Source: an uncultured Lachnospiraceae bacterium
Lineage (GTDB): Bacteria > Bacillota > Clostridia > Lachnospirales > Lachnospiraceae
DNA length: 7,785 nt
Assembly (NCBI GenBank): GCA_900553305.1
Contig: USDI01000096.1
Location: 1-7,785, forward strand
Direction of reading: 5' to 3'
Shown: positions 1-6,821 of the stretch, one piece after another
Layout of the letters: every line of letters begins with the position of its first letter
How positions within the stretch are numbered: position 1 is the stretch's first letter
The notes under the pieces: model-generated
Seen by the model: the letters and a program-made list of their open reading frames with translations, nothing else
What the model was told of the DNA's origin: nothing
Database searches by the model: none
Translations under genes and position numbers: made by a program

Positions 1-47
<47 letters not shown>

Positions 48-69
48 TCGCTCGCATCACACAACTGGT

Positions 70-98
70 ATTTTACAATTCTGCTATGATATTGTCAA
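70..98 (-). promoter_or_regulatory. Sigma-A-type promoter of tRNA-Phe
   Basis: On the minus strand a perfect -35 box TTGACA (98-93) is followed by a 17-base spacer and a -10 box TAAAAT (75-70), one mismatch from consensus. A start near 63 would leave a leader of about 16 bases before the tRNA 5' end at 47, to be removed by RNase P. Position, spacing and strength fit a stable-RNA promoter. Confidence 0.82.
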
Positions 99-168
99 GA
101 AATTTTTAAAAACTTTTACATAGCTTTTATATTTTTTGTTATTCTTATCTGATTCATCACTGAAAAAC

Positions 169-849
169 TTAGCCAATGAGGATTGCATCTTTCTCAGAAT
201 CATAAGTTAGGGTAAGCACACAGCCGTCCTCGGAATAATCCTTTACCGCAAGATTTAATTCATATAAGCTGCCATCTTCGGAGATCAGTTCAAGTACCCA
301 GGGGGTATTCTGTACATCACGGTAGATGACAAGACCTGCCATACGCTGTGTGGGCATAAAGCTTGAAAGTGTTTCCAGTAAATCTACATTCTGGATCGTT
401 CCCTTCTGGTGAAGGGACAGCCCTACGAAGGTAAGGTTCGTATCATTCACAAGGGAGACATTGATCGGGGTAAGAATCGCTGCATTTTCGGTATCCCGGA
501 TGTTATTAATTGCGGTCAGGTATTCCTCGTAGGTATTGATGATGGAGTCCATTGTGTCGATCAGCATATCGATTTCTTCATCGTTCATATCATTCAGATT
601 GTAAGTGTTTACCTGTGTGATCTTTTCTCCAAGCGCAACCAGTTTTTCATCGAGGGAATCATTTTCAATCTGCTTATGCGCCGATACGACACGATTATGT
701 ATGGCAACCAGATTGGAGTAGGTGTCCTGCGCCTGTGCAATCTTTTCCGCAGATGGACCGCCGCATGCGGTAAGAAGCAGCGTAGAAGCTAACATTACAC
801 AGGATAACAGAGAACATAAACTTTTTTTTATGGGAAATATGCGTTTCAT
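169..849 (-). CDS. Uncharacterised lipoprotein
   Basis: I do not recognise this 226-residue protein by family. It begins with a basic n-region (MKRIFPIKK), a hydrophobic stretch at about residues 11-26, and a lipobox LTAC with the lipidated Cys at 29 followed by GG. This indicates export by Sec, lipidation and anchoring on the outer face of the membrane. Residues 33-125 are charged and lack prolines, consistent with long helices. Residues 126-226 alternate hydrophobic and polar residues and look beta-rich, with VSLVNDTNLTFVGLSLH and a WVLELISEDGSLYELNL stretch. The start is supported by AAAGGA (863-858) nine bases upstream of the ATG. It is divergent from the gal operon and points toward the tRNA-Phe gene. 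I see no intrinsic terminator in the 121 bases between this gene and the tRNA. The lipoprotein call is firm; no function can be assigned. Confidence 0.85.
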   Translation of the reverse strand: MKRIFPIKKSLCSLLSCVMLASTLLLTACGGPSAEKIAQAQDTYSNLVAIHNRVVSAHKQIENDSLDEKLVALGEKITQVNTYNLNDMNDEEIDMLIDTMDSIINTYEEYLTAINNIRDTENAAILTPINVSLVNDTNLTFVGLSLHQKGTIQNVDLLETLSSFMPTQRMAGLVIYRDVQNTPWVLELISEDGSLYELNLAVKDYSEDGCVLTLTYDSEKDAILIG

Positions 850-877
850 AAGCCGGATCCTTTTTAATAACTATTCA

Positions 878-907
878 AAATTACATTCACAATATAAATC
901 ATGACAA
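878..907 (-). promoter_or_regulatory. Possible promoter of the lipoprotein gene
   Basis: On the minus strand TTGTCA (907-902) lies 18 bases upstream of TAATTT (883-878), giving a leader of about 20-25 bases before the ATG at 849. Both boxes deviate from consensus and the region is very AT-rich, so other -10-like words occur by chance. This is the best sigma-A-like pair I can see, not a firm call. Confidence 0.3.
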
Positions 908-1029
908 ATGTTTTTATGAATGCAGACATTCCTTGTTTATGGTGTCATAATTTACATAATTCTGAACAGTTACACCTTATCACAATGCTGGATTGTCTGC
1001 AAGGAATTATTTACTTTACAAGTATACGG

Positions 1030-1109
1030 CTGTTATAGGAACAGTACAACATTTTGACAGGTTATCTGAACAATCCATACTGTTATTTTACAAGGATATG
1101 AGATATAAT
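1030..1109 (+). promoter_or_regulatory. Promoter and operator region of the araC-galK operon
   Basis: Two promoters are possible. One is TTGACA (1054-1059), a 16-base spacer and CATACT (1076-1081). The other is a perfect TATAAT (1104-1109) without a good -35 box; at the -35 distance it has CTGTTA (1080-1085). CTGTT recurs here: a perfect dyad CTGTT-ATAGG-AACAG spans 1030-1044, and the seven bases CTGTTAT occur at 1030 and again at 1080, exactly 50 bases apart. AraC-family proteins commonly bind direct repeats, one next to the -35 box, so a weak -35 overlapped by a CTGTT copy would suit an activator-dependent promoter. The boxes are seen; their role as an operator is inference. Confidence 0.4.
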
Positions 1110-1160
1110 CAAAAACATAGAGACATGAGTTCGTGGAAAGATATACAGAAAGGAAACCAG

Positions 1161-3224
1161 ATGGAGAGAGCCTATAAACTGGAATTTGCGGGAGAACAGG
1201 CGGGGAGCCTGTATGTGAGCTGCTGTGGACTGTCTAAAACAGAGCCGCTGCACAGCTTTGGACCTGCGCAGAAGCCGTATTATCTCATTCATTATATTCT
1301 CCGTGGTAAGGGCAGATTTTCCCTGCGGAATAAAGAATTTCAGCTTTCTTCCGGGAATGGGTTTCTCATCCCGCCGGAGGAGCTGAGCTTTTATCAGGCA
1401 GATGAGAAGGAACCGTGGACTTATATCTGGGTTGGATTCCAAGGTGAGATGGCAGAGCGGATTCTACAGAACATCGGACTTACCGTGACGAATCCGGTTT
1501 TCAGTTCAGAACGCAGTGAGGAGCTATATCAGGCGGTTAAGGATATGATGGAGCACAATACCTATGGGATTTCCAATGATCTTCGCCGGAACGGACAGCT
1601 TCAGGTGTTTCTTTCTGTGATTGCAGATGGAGTCACCACACAGGAGTATGGAGAAGTGGACAGGGCAGATCATTATGTGGAACGGGCGATTGCCTATATT
1701 CGTAGCAATTACTGTAATCCGATCAGGGTCACGGACGTGGCGGATTATGTATGCGTGAATCGGAGTTATCTGTATACTCTGTTTAAAAATGCACTGGGCA
1801 TGTCTCCACAGCAGTTCCTGACGAACTACCGGGTGCATAAGGCAATGGAGCTGCTAAGGACAACAGAGCTTCCGGTTGAGAGTATTGCTCTGTCCTGCGG
1901 ATACACGGATCCGCTGGTTTTTACCAAGGCTTTTAAACATGTGAAAAGGATTTCCCCATCCGGCTACCGGAAAGAGGTGCGGACGGGAGAAATAAATAAG
2001 AATCAGGATTATTTAAAACAAATTGAAGGTGCGTTATTATTAAAAGGAGGAACGATGATGAAAGAACAGCTTTTAGCAAAATTCGGAGAGGTATTTGGCA
2101 GTACAGAGGGCGCAGCAGTTTACTTTGCACCCGGCCGTGTGAATCTGATCGGAGAACATACCGATTATAACGGAGGCCATGTTTTTCCCTGTGCCTTGAC
2201 AATCGGAACCTACGGTGTTGCCAGAGTAAGAAAGGACAACATGCTACAATTTTATTCCATGAACTTTGAACAGTTAGGGGTAATCGGGTGCAGTCTCGAG
2301 GATCTGAAGCCGGAAAAGGAAGCAGACTGGACCAATTATCCCAAGGGCGTGATCTGGGCATTTGACAAGAAGGGTTATCCGGTTACGTCCGGTATGGACC
2401 TTCTGTTATATGGGAATATCCCGAACGGTTCCGGACTTTCTTCCTCTGCATCTGTAGAAGTTCTTACCGGATTTATTTTAAGGGATTTCTTCGGATTTGA
2501 TGTGACGAATCAGGATCTGGCACTGATCGGACAGTATTCCGAGAATAATTTTAATGGCGTAAACTGCGGAATCATGGATCAGTTTGCAATCGCCATGGGG
2601 AAAAAGGATCATGCGATTTTCCTGGATACCGCAGACCTGTCCTACACGTATGCACCGATTCACTTAAGTGGTGCGAAGATCGTTATTGCATGCAGTAATA
2701 AGAAGCGTGGACTTGGCGATTCCAAATATAATGAGCGCAGAAGCGAATGTGAAGAGGCACTCCGACGCGTTCAGAAGGTAAAGAAGGTAGAGAACTGGGG
2801 AGCGCTCACCGAGGCAGAATTTGAGGAGATAAAGGGAGCCATTGGTGATGAAGTGCTGGAACGCCGTGCAAAGCATGCCGTATATGAGAACCAGCGTACC
2901 ATAAAGGCGGTTGCTGCCTTACAGAATAATGACATCACTCTCTTTGGGGAACTCATGAATGCTTCCCACGTATCCTTACGTGATGATTACGAGGTAACGG
3001 GAATCGAACTGGATACGCTGGTGGAAGAAGCATGGAAGGTGCCGGGAGTGATCGGATCCCGTATGACCGGAGCCGGCTTTGGTGGATGCACCATCAGTAT
3101 TGTTAAGAATGAAGCGATTGAAGAGTTTATTAAGCAGGTAGGCGAAGCCTATGAGAAGAAGATCGGTTATGCGGCAGACTTCTATGTAGTGGAAATCGGT
3201 GATGGTCCATGTAAGTTAAAATAA
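1161..3224 (+). CDS. AraC-family regulator reading in frame into galactokinase
   Basis: The first part (residues 1-276 from this start) is an AraC-family transcription regulator, presumably of the gal genes. Residues about 20-92 form an AraC-type cupin sensor domain (YYLIHYILRGKGRF, then GFLIPP). Residues about 174-276 form the DNA-binding domain with two helix-turn-helix units, IRVTDVADYVCVNRSYLYTLF and then IALSCGYTDPLVFTKAFK ending SPSGYRKE. No stop codon follows: a linker of about 22 residues (277-298) leads straight into complete galactokinase, 687 residues in all. I chose ATG 1161 because AAAGGA sits six bases upstream (1149-1154) and it begins the usual regulator N-terminus. The frame is open back to a TTG at 993, but that extension runs through the promoter region. 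A real bifunctional protein is possible, but galK also has its own strong ribosome binding site, so separate GalK synthesis is likely. Shifting the frame by one base near 1980 would give an ending KEVRREK and a TAA at 1993, resembling a normal regulator end. Confidence 0.7.
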   Translation: MERAYKLEFAGEQAGSLYVSCCGLSKTEPLHSFGPAQKPYYLIHYILRGKGRFSLRNKEFQLSSGNGFLIPPEELSFYQADEKEPWTYIWVGFQGEMAERILQNIGLTVTNPVFSSERSEELYQAVKDMMEHNTYGISNDLRRNGQLQVFLSVIADGVTTQEYGEVDRADHYVERAIAYIRSNYCNPIRVTDVADYVCVNRSYLYTLFKNALGMSPQQFLTNYRVHKAMELLRTTELPVESIALSCGYTDPLVFTKAFKHVKRISPSGYRKEVRTGEINKNQDYLKQIEGALLLKGGTMMKEQLLAKFGEVFGSTEGAAVYFAPGRVNLIGEHTDYNGGHVFPCALTIGTYGVARVRKDNMLQFYSMNFEQLGVIGCSLEDLKPEKEADWTNYPKGVIWAFDKKGYPVTSGMDLLLYGNIPNGSGLSSSASVEVLTGFILRDFFGFDVTNQDLALIGQYSENNFNGVNCGIMDQFAIAMGKKDHAIFLDTADLSYTYAPIHLSGAKIVIACSNKKRGLGDSKYNERRSECEEALRRVQKVKKVENWGALTEAEFEEIKGAIGDEVLERRAKHAVYENQRTIKAVAALQNNDITLFGELMNASHVSLRDDYEVTGIELDTLVEEAWKVPGVIGSRMTGAGFGGCTISIVKNEAIEEFIKQVGEAYEKKIGYAADFYVVEIGDGPCKLK
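2042..2060 (+). promoter_or_regulatory. Internal ribosome binding site and start of galK
   Basis: AAAAGGAGG (2042-2050) is a near-perfect Shine-Dalgarno sequence lying inside the open frame that joins the regulator to galK. It is followed by two adjacent ATG codons at 2055 and 2058, four and seven bases after GGAGG; the second has the more usual spacing. Its presence shows that galK is, or recently was, translated as its own protein. Confidence 0.85.
2055..3224 (+). CDS. galK: Galactokinase
   Basis: Phosphorylates alpha-D-galactose to galactose-1-phosphate with ATP in the cytoplasm, the first committed step of the Leloir pathway. From this start it has 389 residues, normal for bacterial GalK. 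The galactokinase signature GRVNLIGEHTDYNGG is at residues 27-41, with the conserved Arg at 28. The GHMP-kinase ATP loop PNGSGLSSSAS is at 123-133. The catalytic Asp lies in GIMDQF (Asp 175). The C-terminal GHMP motif TGAGFGGC is at 338-345. All key residues are present, so the kinase should be active. The frame is continuous with the upstream AraC-type gene, but AAAAGGAGG just before this ATG supports independent translation. galT follows after a 64-base gap with its own ribosome binding site. The family call is very firm; the choice between ATG 2055 and 2058 is not. Confidence 0.95.
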   Translation: MMKEQLLAKFGEVFGSTEGAAVYFAPGRVNLIGEHTDYNGGHVFPCALTIGTYGVARVRKDNMLQFYSMNFEQLGVIGCSLEDLKPEKEADWTNYPKGVIWAFDKKGYPVTSGMDLLLYGNIPNGSGLSSSASVEVLTGFILRDFFGFDVTNQDLALIGQYSENNFNGVNCGIMDQFAIAMGKKDHAIFLDTADLSYTYAPIHLSGAKIVIACSNKKRGLGDSKYNERRSECEEALRRVQKVKKVENWGALTEAEFEEIKGAIGDEVLERRAKHAVYENQRTIKAVAALQNNDITLFGELMNASHVSLRDDYEVTGIELDTLVEEAWKVPGVIGSRMTGAGFGGCTISIVKNEAIEEFIKQVGEAYEKKIGYAADFYVVEIGDGPCKLK

Positions 3225-3288
3225 ATATCCGCATGGGATGGCGGGATGTGAAATGTTTGAAAAGAGAGCGTGAACGGAGGATAGAATC

Positions 3289-4804
3289 ATGCAGGATATG
3301 CAGAATGCGTTAATCCGTCTGGTGGCATATGGCAGAAATACAGACTTGTTGCCGGAGGAGGATGAAATTTATACCGTGAACCGGTTGCTGGAGCTGTTTG
3401 AAATCGACGAATTACAGGGAGAGCTTTCGGTTCATGAGCTGATTGAGGAAGCGCGTAAGGAGACGGGCGTTGAAGATCTGGAAGAAATTCTGAAGGAACT
3501 TTTAGACGGTGCCTTTGAAAAAGACATTCTGAAAGAGAACAGTGTCGTATACCGTGATCTGTTTGACACAAAGATTATGAGTATGCTGCTTCCACGACCG
3601 GGTGAGGTTATTCGTAAGTTCCGTGAGCTGTATGCGGAGAGCCCGAAGGAAGCAACCGATTATTACTATAAATTCAGTGGAGACACCGATTATATCCGCA
3701 GATACCGGATTAAGCGGGATATGAAATGGGAAGCACCTACCGGGTATGGGGATTTAACCATTACGATCAACCTTTCCATCAATGAAGTTTGCGGCAGCGA
3801 AGCTGATGAAGCAGGCCGGATATCCGAAATGTCTGCTCTGCCGTGAAAACGAAGGATATGCAGGCCGGATCAATCATCCGGCAAGACAAAATCACCGTAT
3901 TATTCCCATTCAGATCAATGGAGAACAGTGGGGATTCCAGTATTCTCCTTATGTTTATTACAATGAGCATTGTATCGTATTTAACGGACAGCATGTACCG
4001 ATGAAGATCGATCACAATACCTTCTGCAAGCTGTTTGATTTCGTGAAGCAGTTCCCGCACTATATTCTGGGATCGAATGCGGATCTTCCGATTGTTGGTG
4101 GATCGATTCTGACACACGATCATTTCCAGGGTGGAAATCATGAATTCCCGATGGCAAAGGCTCCTGTTGAGAAAGAATTCACCATCCCGGGTTATGAAGA
4201 TGTGGAGGCAGGCATTGTGAAGTGGCCGATGTCGGTAATCCGCCTGAAGGCAGAGAATCCGGAGAGGATCATTGCCCTCGCCGATGTGATCCTGAATGCA
4301 TGGCGCGGCTATACAGATGAGGCAGCCTTTATCTATGCCGAGACCGATGGCGAAAAGCACAACACCATTACACCGATTGCCCGTAAGAAGGGAGATAAGT
4401 TTGAACTGGATCTGGTGCTTCGGAATAACATTACGACGCAGGAGCATCCTTTGGGCGTTTACCATCCTCATGCAAATCTTCATCATATCAAGAAGGAAAA
4501 TATCGGTCTGATTGAGGTTATGGGTCTTGCCGTACTGCCGGCACGTCTGAAAAACGAGATGGAAGAGCTGAAGCAGACAATTCTTGCAGGCAGTGATCTG
4601 CATGCAACGCCGACACTTTCCTCTCATGCTGCATGGACCGAAGAATTCTTAAAGAAATATCCGGTTGTGAATGCAGACAATGTGGATGAGATTCTTCAGA
4701 AGGAAATTGGTCTGGTATTTATGCAGGTGCTTACGGATGCAGGTGTTTACAAGCGGACACCGGAAGGCATGGAAGCATTTGAACGGTTTATTAAGAGCTT
4801 ATGA
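3289..4804 (+). pseudogene. galT: Class II galactose-1-phosphate uridylyltransferase, frameshifted
   Basis: GalT exchanges UMP between UDP-glucose and galactose-1-phosphate, the Leloir step after galactokinase. The N-terminal part starts at ATG 3289 (CGGAGG at 3275-3280, eight bases upstream) and follows the family up to TITINLS at about 3777. Frame 1 then runs into unrelated residues and stops at 3844-3846. The family sequence resumes one frame over at about 3785 (KFAAAKLMKQAGYPKC, then ENEGYAGRINHPARQNHR) and continues to a TGA at 4802. Class II GalTs I recall have a KPEKDPK-type segment between these blocks; here only about seven unrelated bases remain, so some 11-14 bases are missing and the frame is lost. 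The active-site signature DLPIVGGSILTHDHFQGG (HDH at 4115-4123) and a YHPH motif are intact in the second part. Total span of about 505 codons matches the family. The ATG at 3782 could start the second part but has no Shine-Dalgarno sequence. Alternatives are a sequencing error or an unusual ribosomal shift. Confidence 0.8.
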
Positions 4805-6606
4805 GTGTAAAATTTTTATTAGCAGCCATTAATAGCAAATATATTCACATGAACCCGGCGGTATACAGTCTTCGGACGTATGCGCTGGGTTCCGGTGCGT
4901 TAAATGCAGGAAATGCAGAGATTGCAATCGCGGAATATACGATCAATCAATCCATGGATGAAATCCTGGGCGATCTTTATGAACGAAAGCCCGATGTGAT
5001 CGGATTTTCCTGCTATATCTGGAACTGGCAGATGACAAAGGAATTGATGGTCGAGATGAAAAAGCTCCTGCCGCAGACGGATATCTTTCTGGGAGGCCCG
5101 GAGGTTTCCTATGAGGCGGAAAAGATCATGGAACAATATGGCCGTGCCGATGAAGAAACCGGAAATGGGCCGGTCATCCGTGGAATTATCCTTGGAGAAG
5201 GAGAGAAGACCTTCTGCGAGCTGGTTGGGTATTATGCGCAGCGGGAAGATCATAATCTTCTGCAGGATATTCCGGGACTTCTTCTTGATACCGGATACAC
5301 CGGAATGAGGGAGTCATTGTCCTTCAGTGAAATCCCGTTTTTGTATGAAGAGCAGAGGCTTTCCGGTAAGGGGCTTCAGGATTTCCGGAATAAAATTATT
5401 TATTATGAATCCAGCCGGGGATGCCCTTTCCGATGCAGCTATTGTCTTTCTTCCATTGATAAAACACTCCGGTTACGGGATCTTGACCGGGTATTTCCAG
5501 AGTTACAGTTTTTCCTCGATTGTAAGGTGCCGCAGGTAAAATTCATTGACCGTACCTTTAATTGCAACCGGGCGCATGCCATGGCAATCTGGCAGTATCT
5601 GACAGAACATGACAATGGCGTCACTAATTTTCACTTTGAGATAGCGGCAGAACTGATTACCGAAGAGGAACTGGAATTGTTTCAGAAGATGCGCCCCGGA
5701 CTGATCCAGCTGGAAATTGGAGTGCAGACTACGAATCCTAAAACGCTTAAGGCAATTCACCGGAGTGCAGATATGGCACATCTGTCGCAGATTGTAGAAC
5801 GGATTCGGACAGGTCACAATATTCATGTGCATCTGGACCTCATTGCCGGACTTCCGGAAGAGGATTATGAAAGCTTCGTACATTCTTTTAATGAGGTATA
5901 TGCGATGAAGCCGGAGCAGCTTCAGCTTGGATTCTTAAAGGTTTTGAAGGGGACAGAGATTTCCCTGCGTAAGGAGGAATATGGACTGGTTCACCAAAGT
6001 ATTCCACCTTATGAGGTTCTGTACACGAAGTGGATTTCCTATGAGGAGATCCGTAAGTTAAAGCGTGTGGAAGAAATGGTGGAGCTTTACTATAATTCCA
6101 ATCAGTTTATTCATACGCTGGCAGCACTTGTAACACAGGTTAAGACACCGTTTGATCTGTATGAGAAGCTGGCAGAGCATTATGAAACACATGGTTATTT
6201 CATTAATACACCGGCACGTGTGAAGCGGTATGATGTGCTTTTTGAATTTGCCTGCGGACTTGTTCCTGAGCAGAAGGAACTGTTTCGGGAGCTTTTGACC
6301 TTTGACTTTTATTTGAGAGAAAATGCAAAGAGCCGTCCGGCCTTTTGCCGTGATCTGACGGGAGATTATGATGTGATCCGGCAGTTTTATGAGCAGAAGG
6401 AGGCTGCACCCCATTATCTGAAAGAGTATGCGCAATATCATGCCCGGCAGGTCATGAAGATGACGCATATGGAGATGTTTCATTATCCGGTCTGGCAGCA
6501 GGATGCGGATGAGTGGAAACAGTTGGAACGTCCGGTGATGGTATTGTACGATTATCAGAAAAGAGATCCGCTTACCGGAGACTGTGCGGCCATACCTATA
6601 GAGTAA
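4801..6606 (+). CDS. B12-binding-type radical SAM protein (DUF4080-like)
   Basis: A 601-residue cytoplasmic enzyme of the radical SAM superfamily with an N-terminal cobalamin-binding-type domain. Residues about 1-140 look like the Rossmann-type B12-binding domain (KPDVIGFSCYIWNW, then IFLGGPEVSYE, then GIILGEGEKTF). The radical SAM core begins near 200, with the iron-sulfur cluster motif CPFRCSYC at Cys 208, 212 and 215, then KFIDRTFN, FHFEIAAELIT, QLEIGVQTTNP and HLDLIAGLPEED typical of the barrel. The C-terminal third (about 400-601) matches my recollection of the DUF4080 domain found in Clostridia and is rich in aromatic and charged residues. The substrate is unknown. No DxHxxG motif is visible, as is common in this class, so cobalamin use is inferred. 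Its ATG overlaps the galT TGA (ATGA), with only a weak AAGAG upstream, suggesting translational coupling to galT. A direct role in galactose metabolism is not evident, and a break in galT could lower its translation. Confidence 0.88.
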   Translation: MSVKFLLAAINSKYIHMNPAVYSLRTYALGSGALNAGNAEIAIAEYTINQSMDEILGDLYERKPDVIGFSCYIWNWQMTKELMVEMKKLLPQTDIFLGGPEVSYEAEKIMEQYGRADEETGNGPVIRGIILGEGEKTFCELVGYYAQREDHNLLQDIPGLLLDTGYTGMRESLSFSEIPFLYEEQRLSGKGLQDFRNKIIYYESSRGCPFRCSYCLSSIDKTLRLRDLDRVFPELQFFLDCKVPQVKFIDRTFNCNRAHAMAIWQYLTEHDNGVTNFHFEIAAELITEEELELFQKMRPGLIQLEIGVQTTNPKTLKAIHRSADMAHLSQIVERIRTGHNIHVHLDLIAGLPEEDYESFVHSFNEVYAMKPEQLQLGFLKVLKGTEISLRKEEYGLVHQSIPPYEVLYTKWISYEEIRKLKRVEEMVELYYNSNQFIHTLAALVTQVKTPFDLYEKLAEHYETHGYFINTPARVKRYDVLFEFACGLVPEQKELFRELLTFDFYLRENAKSRPAFCRDLTGDYDVIRQFYEQKEAAPHYLKEYAQYHARQVMKMTHMEMFHYPVWQQDADEWKQLERPVMVLYDYQKRDPLTGDCAAIPIE

Positions 6607-6667
6607 ACGAATGACTTATTAATCCCCACGGTTGAACTGTTATTCATATCTTTGCTAGAGTAAGCAC

Positions 6668-6727
6668 ATGAGTAAAAAGGAAGCTGTGAAGCAGCGGTTT
6701 TACGAATGTGGTTACTTTGCCATATAA
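6668..6727 (+). CDS. Possible 19-residue small ORF
   Basis: ATG 6668 to TAA 6725-6727 encodes MSKKEAVKQRFYECGYFAI, a basic N-terminal half followed by an aromatic tail with one Cys. The stop codon overlaps the first base pairs of the strong hairpin at 6726-6774, an arrangement seen in true small genes. Against it, the upstream sequence has only AGAG (6657-6660) as a ribosome binding site, and an ORF this short is expected by chance in 215 bases. I recognise no family. It is listed because it is the only coding candidate in this gap. Confidence 0.2.
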   Translation: MSKKEAVKQRFYECGYFAI

Positions 6728-6774
6728 AATTGCTATTCTGTTTGAGTTTATGCATGGCAACAGAAAGCAATTTT
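6726..6774 (+). terminator. Strong hairpin, probable terminator of the gal operon
   Basis: AAAATTGCT-a-TTCTGTT-t-G (6726-6744) pairs with CAACAGAAAGCAATTTT (6758-6774): about 17 base pairs with two single-base bulges and a 13-base loop. The 3' arm ends in TTTT, giving a short U tract. The complementary A tract on the 5' side would let it act in both directions. The stem is AT-rich at its base and the U tract is short, so efficiency is uncertain. It lies 120 bases after the radical SAM stop and 48 bases before spmB, where an operon end is expected. Confidence 0.6.
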
Positions 6775-6821
6775 GCATGGCTCGGAATAGTTACACATAT
6801 ATTTAAAGAGAAAGCTTACAT

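Noticed and set aside
409..904. Plus-strand open frames opposite the lipoprotein gene
   Set aside because: The minus-strand frame has a signal peptide, lipobox and Shine-Dalgarno site; the plus-strand ones have no protein-like features.
921..1006. Words GCAGAC and TTCCTT near 922-935 reappearing as reverse complements near 994-1005
   Set aside because: The two words are in swapped order, so they do not form a continuous inverted repeat; likely chance.
993..1160. TTG-initiated N-terminal extension of the AraC-type protein by 56 codons
   Set aside because: It crosses the candidate promoter boxes and repeats, starts with TTG lacking a Shine-Dalgarno sequence, and does not resemble AraC N-termini; ATG 1161 has AAAGGA at good spacing.
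3765..3850. Programmed ribosomal frameshift in galT
   Set aside because: I see no known slippery sequence, no upstream Shine-Dalgarno-like stimulator and no clear stem-loop at 3777-3785, and conserved residues are missing, which a programmed shift would not explain.
3287..4627. Long open frames on the minus strand opposite galT
   Set aside because: They mirror codon bias of the real plus-strand gene; no ribosome binding site, and the predicted proteins look like antisense composition.
6609..6645. Hairpin GAATGAC / GTTATTC just after the radical SAM stop
   Set aside because: Seven pairs with a wobble and a 23-base loop, and no U tract follows, so a terminator is not supported.
6775..6803. 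Sporulation sigma-factor promoter for spmB (GCATG, then CATATATT)
   Set aside because: Spacing and the -10 box only partly fit sigma-E, -G or -K patterns; in this AT-rich stretch the match is too weak to call.
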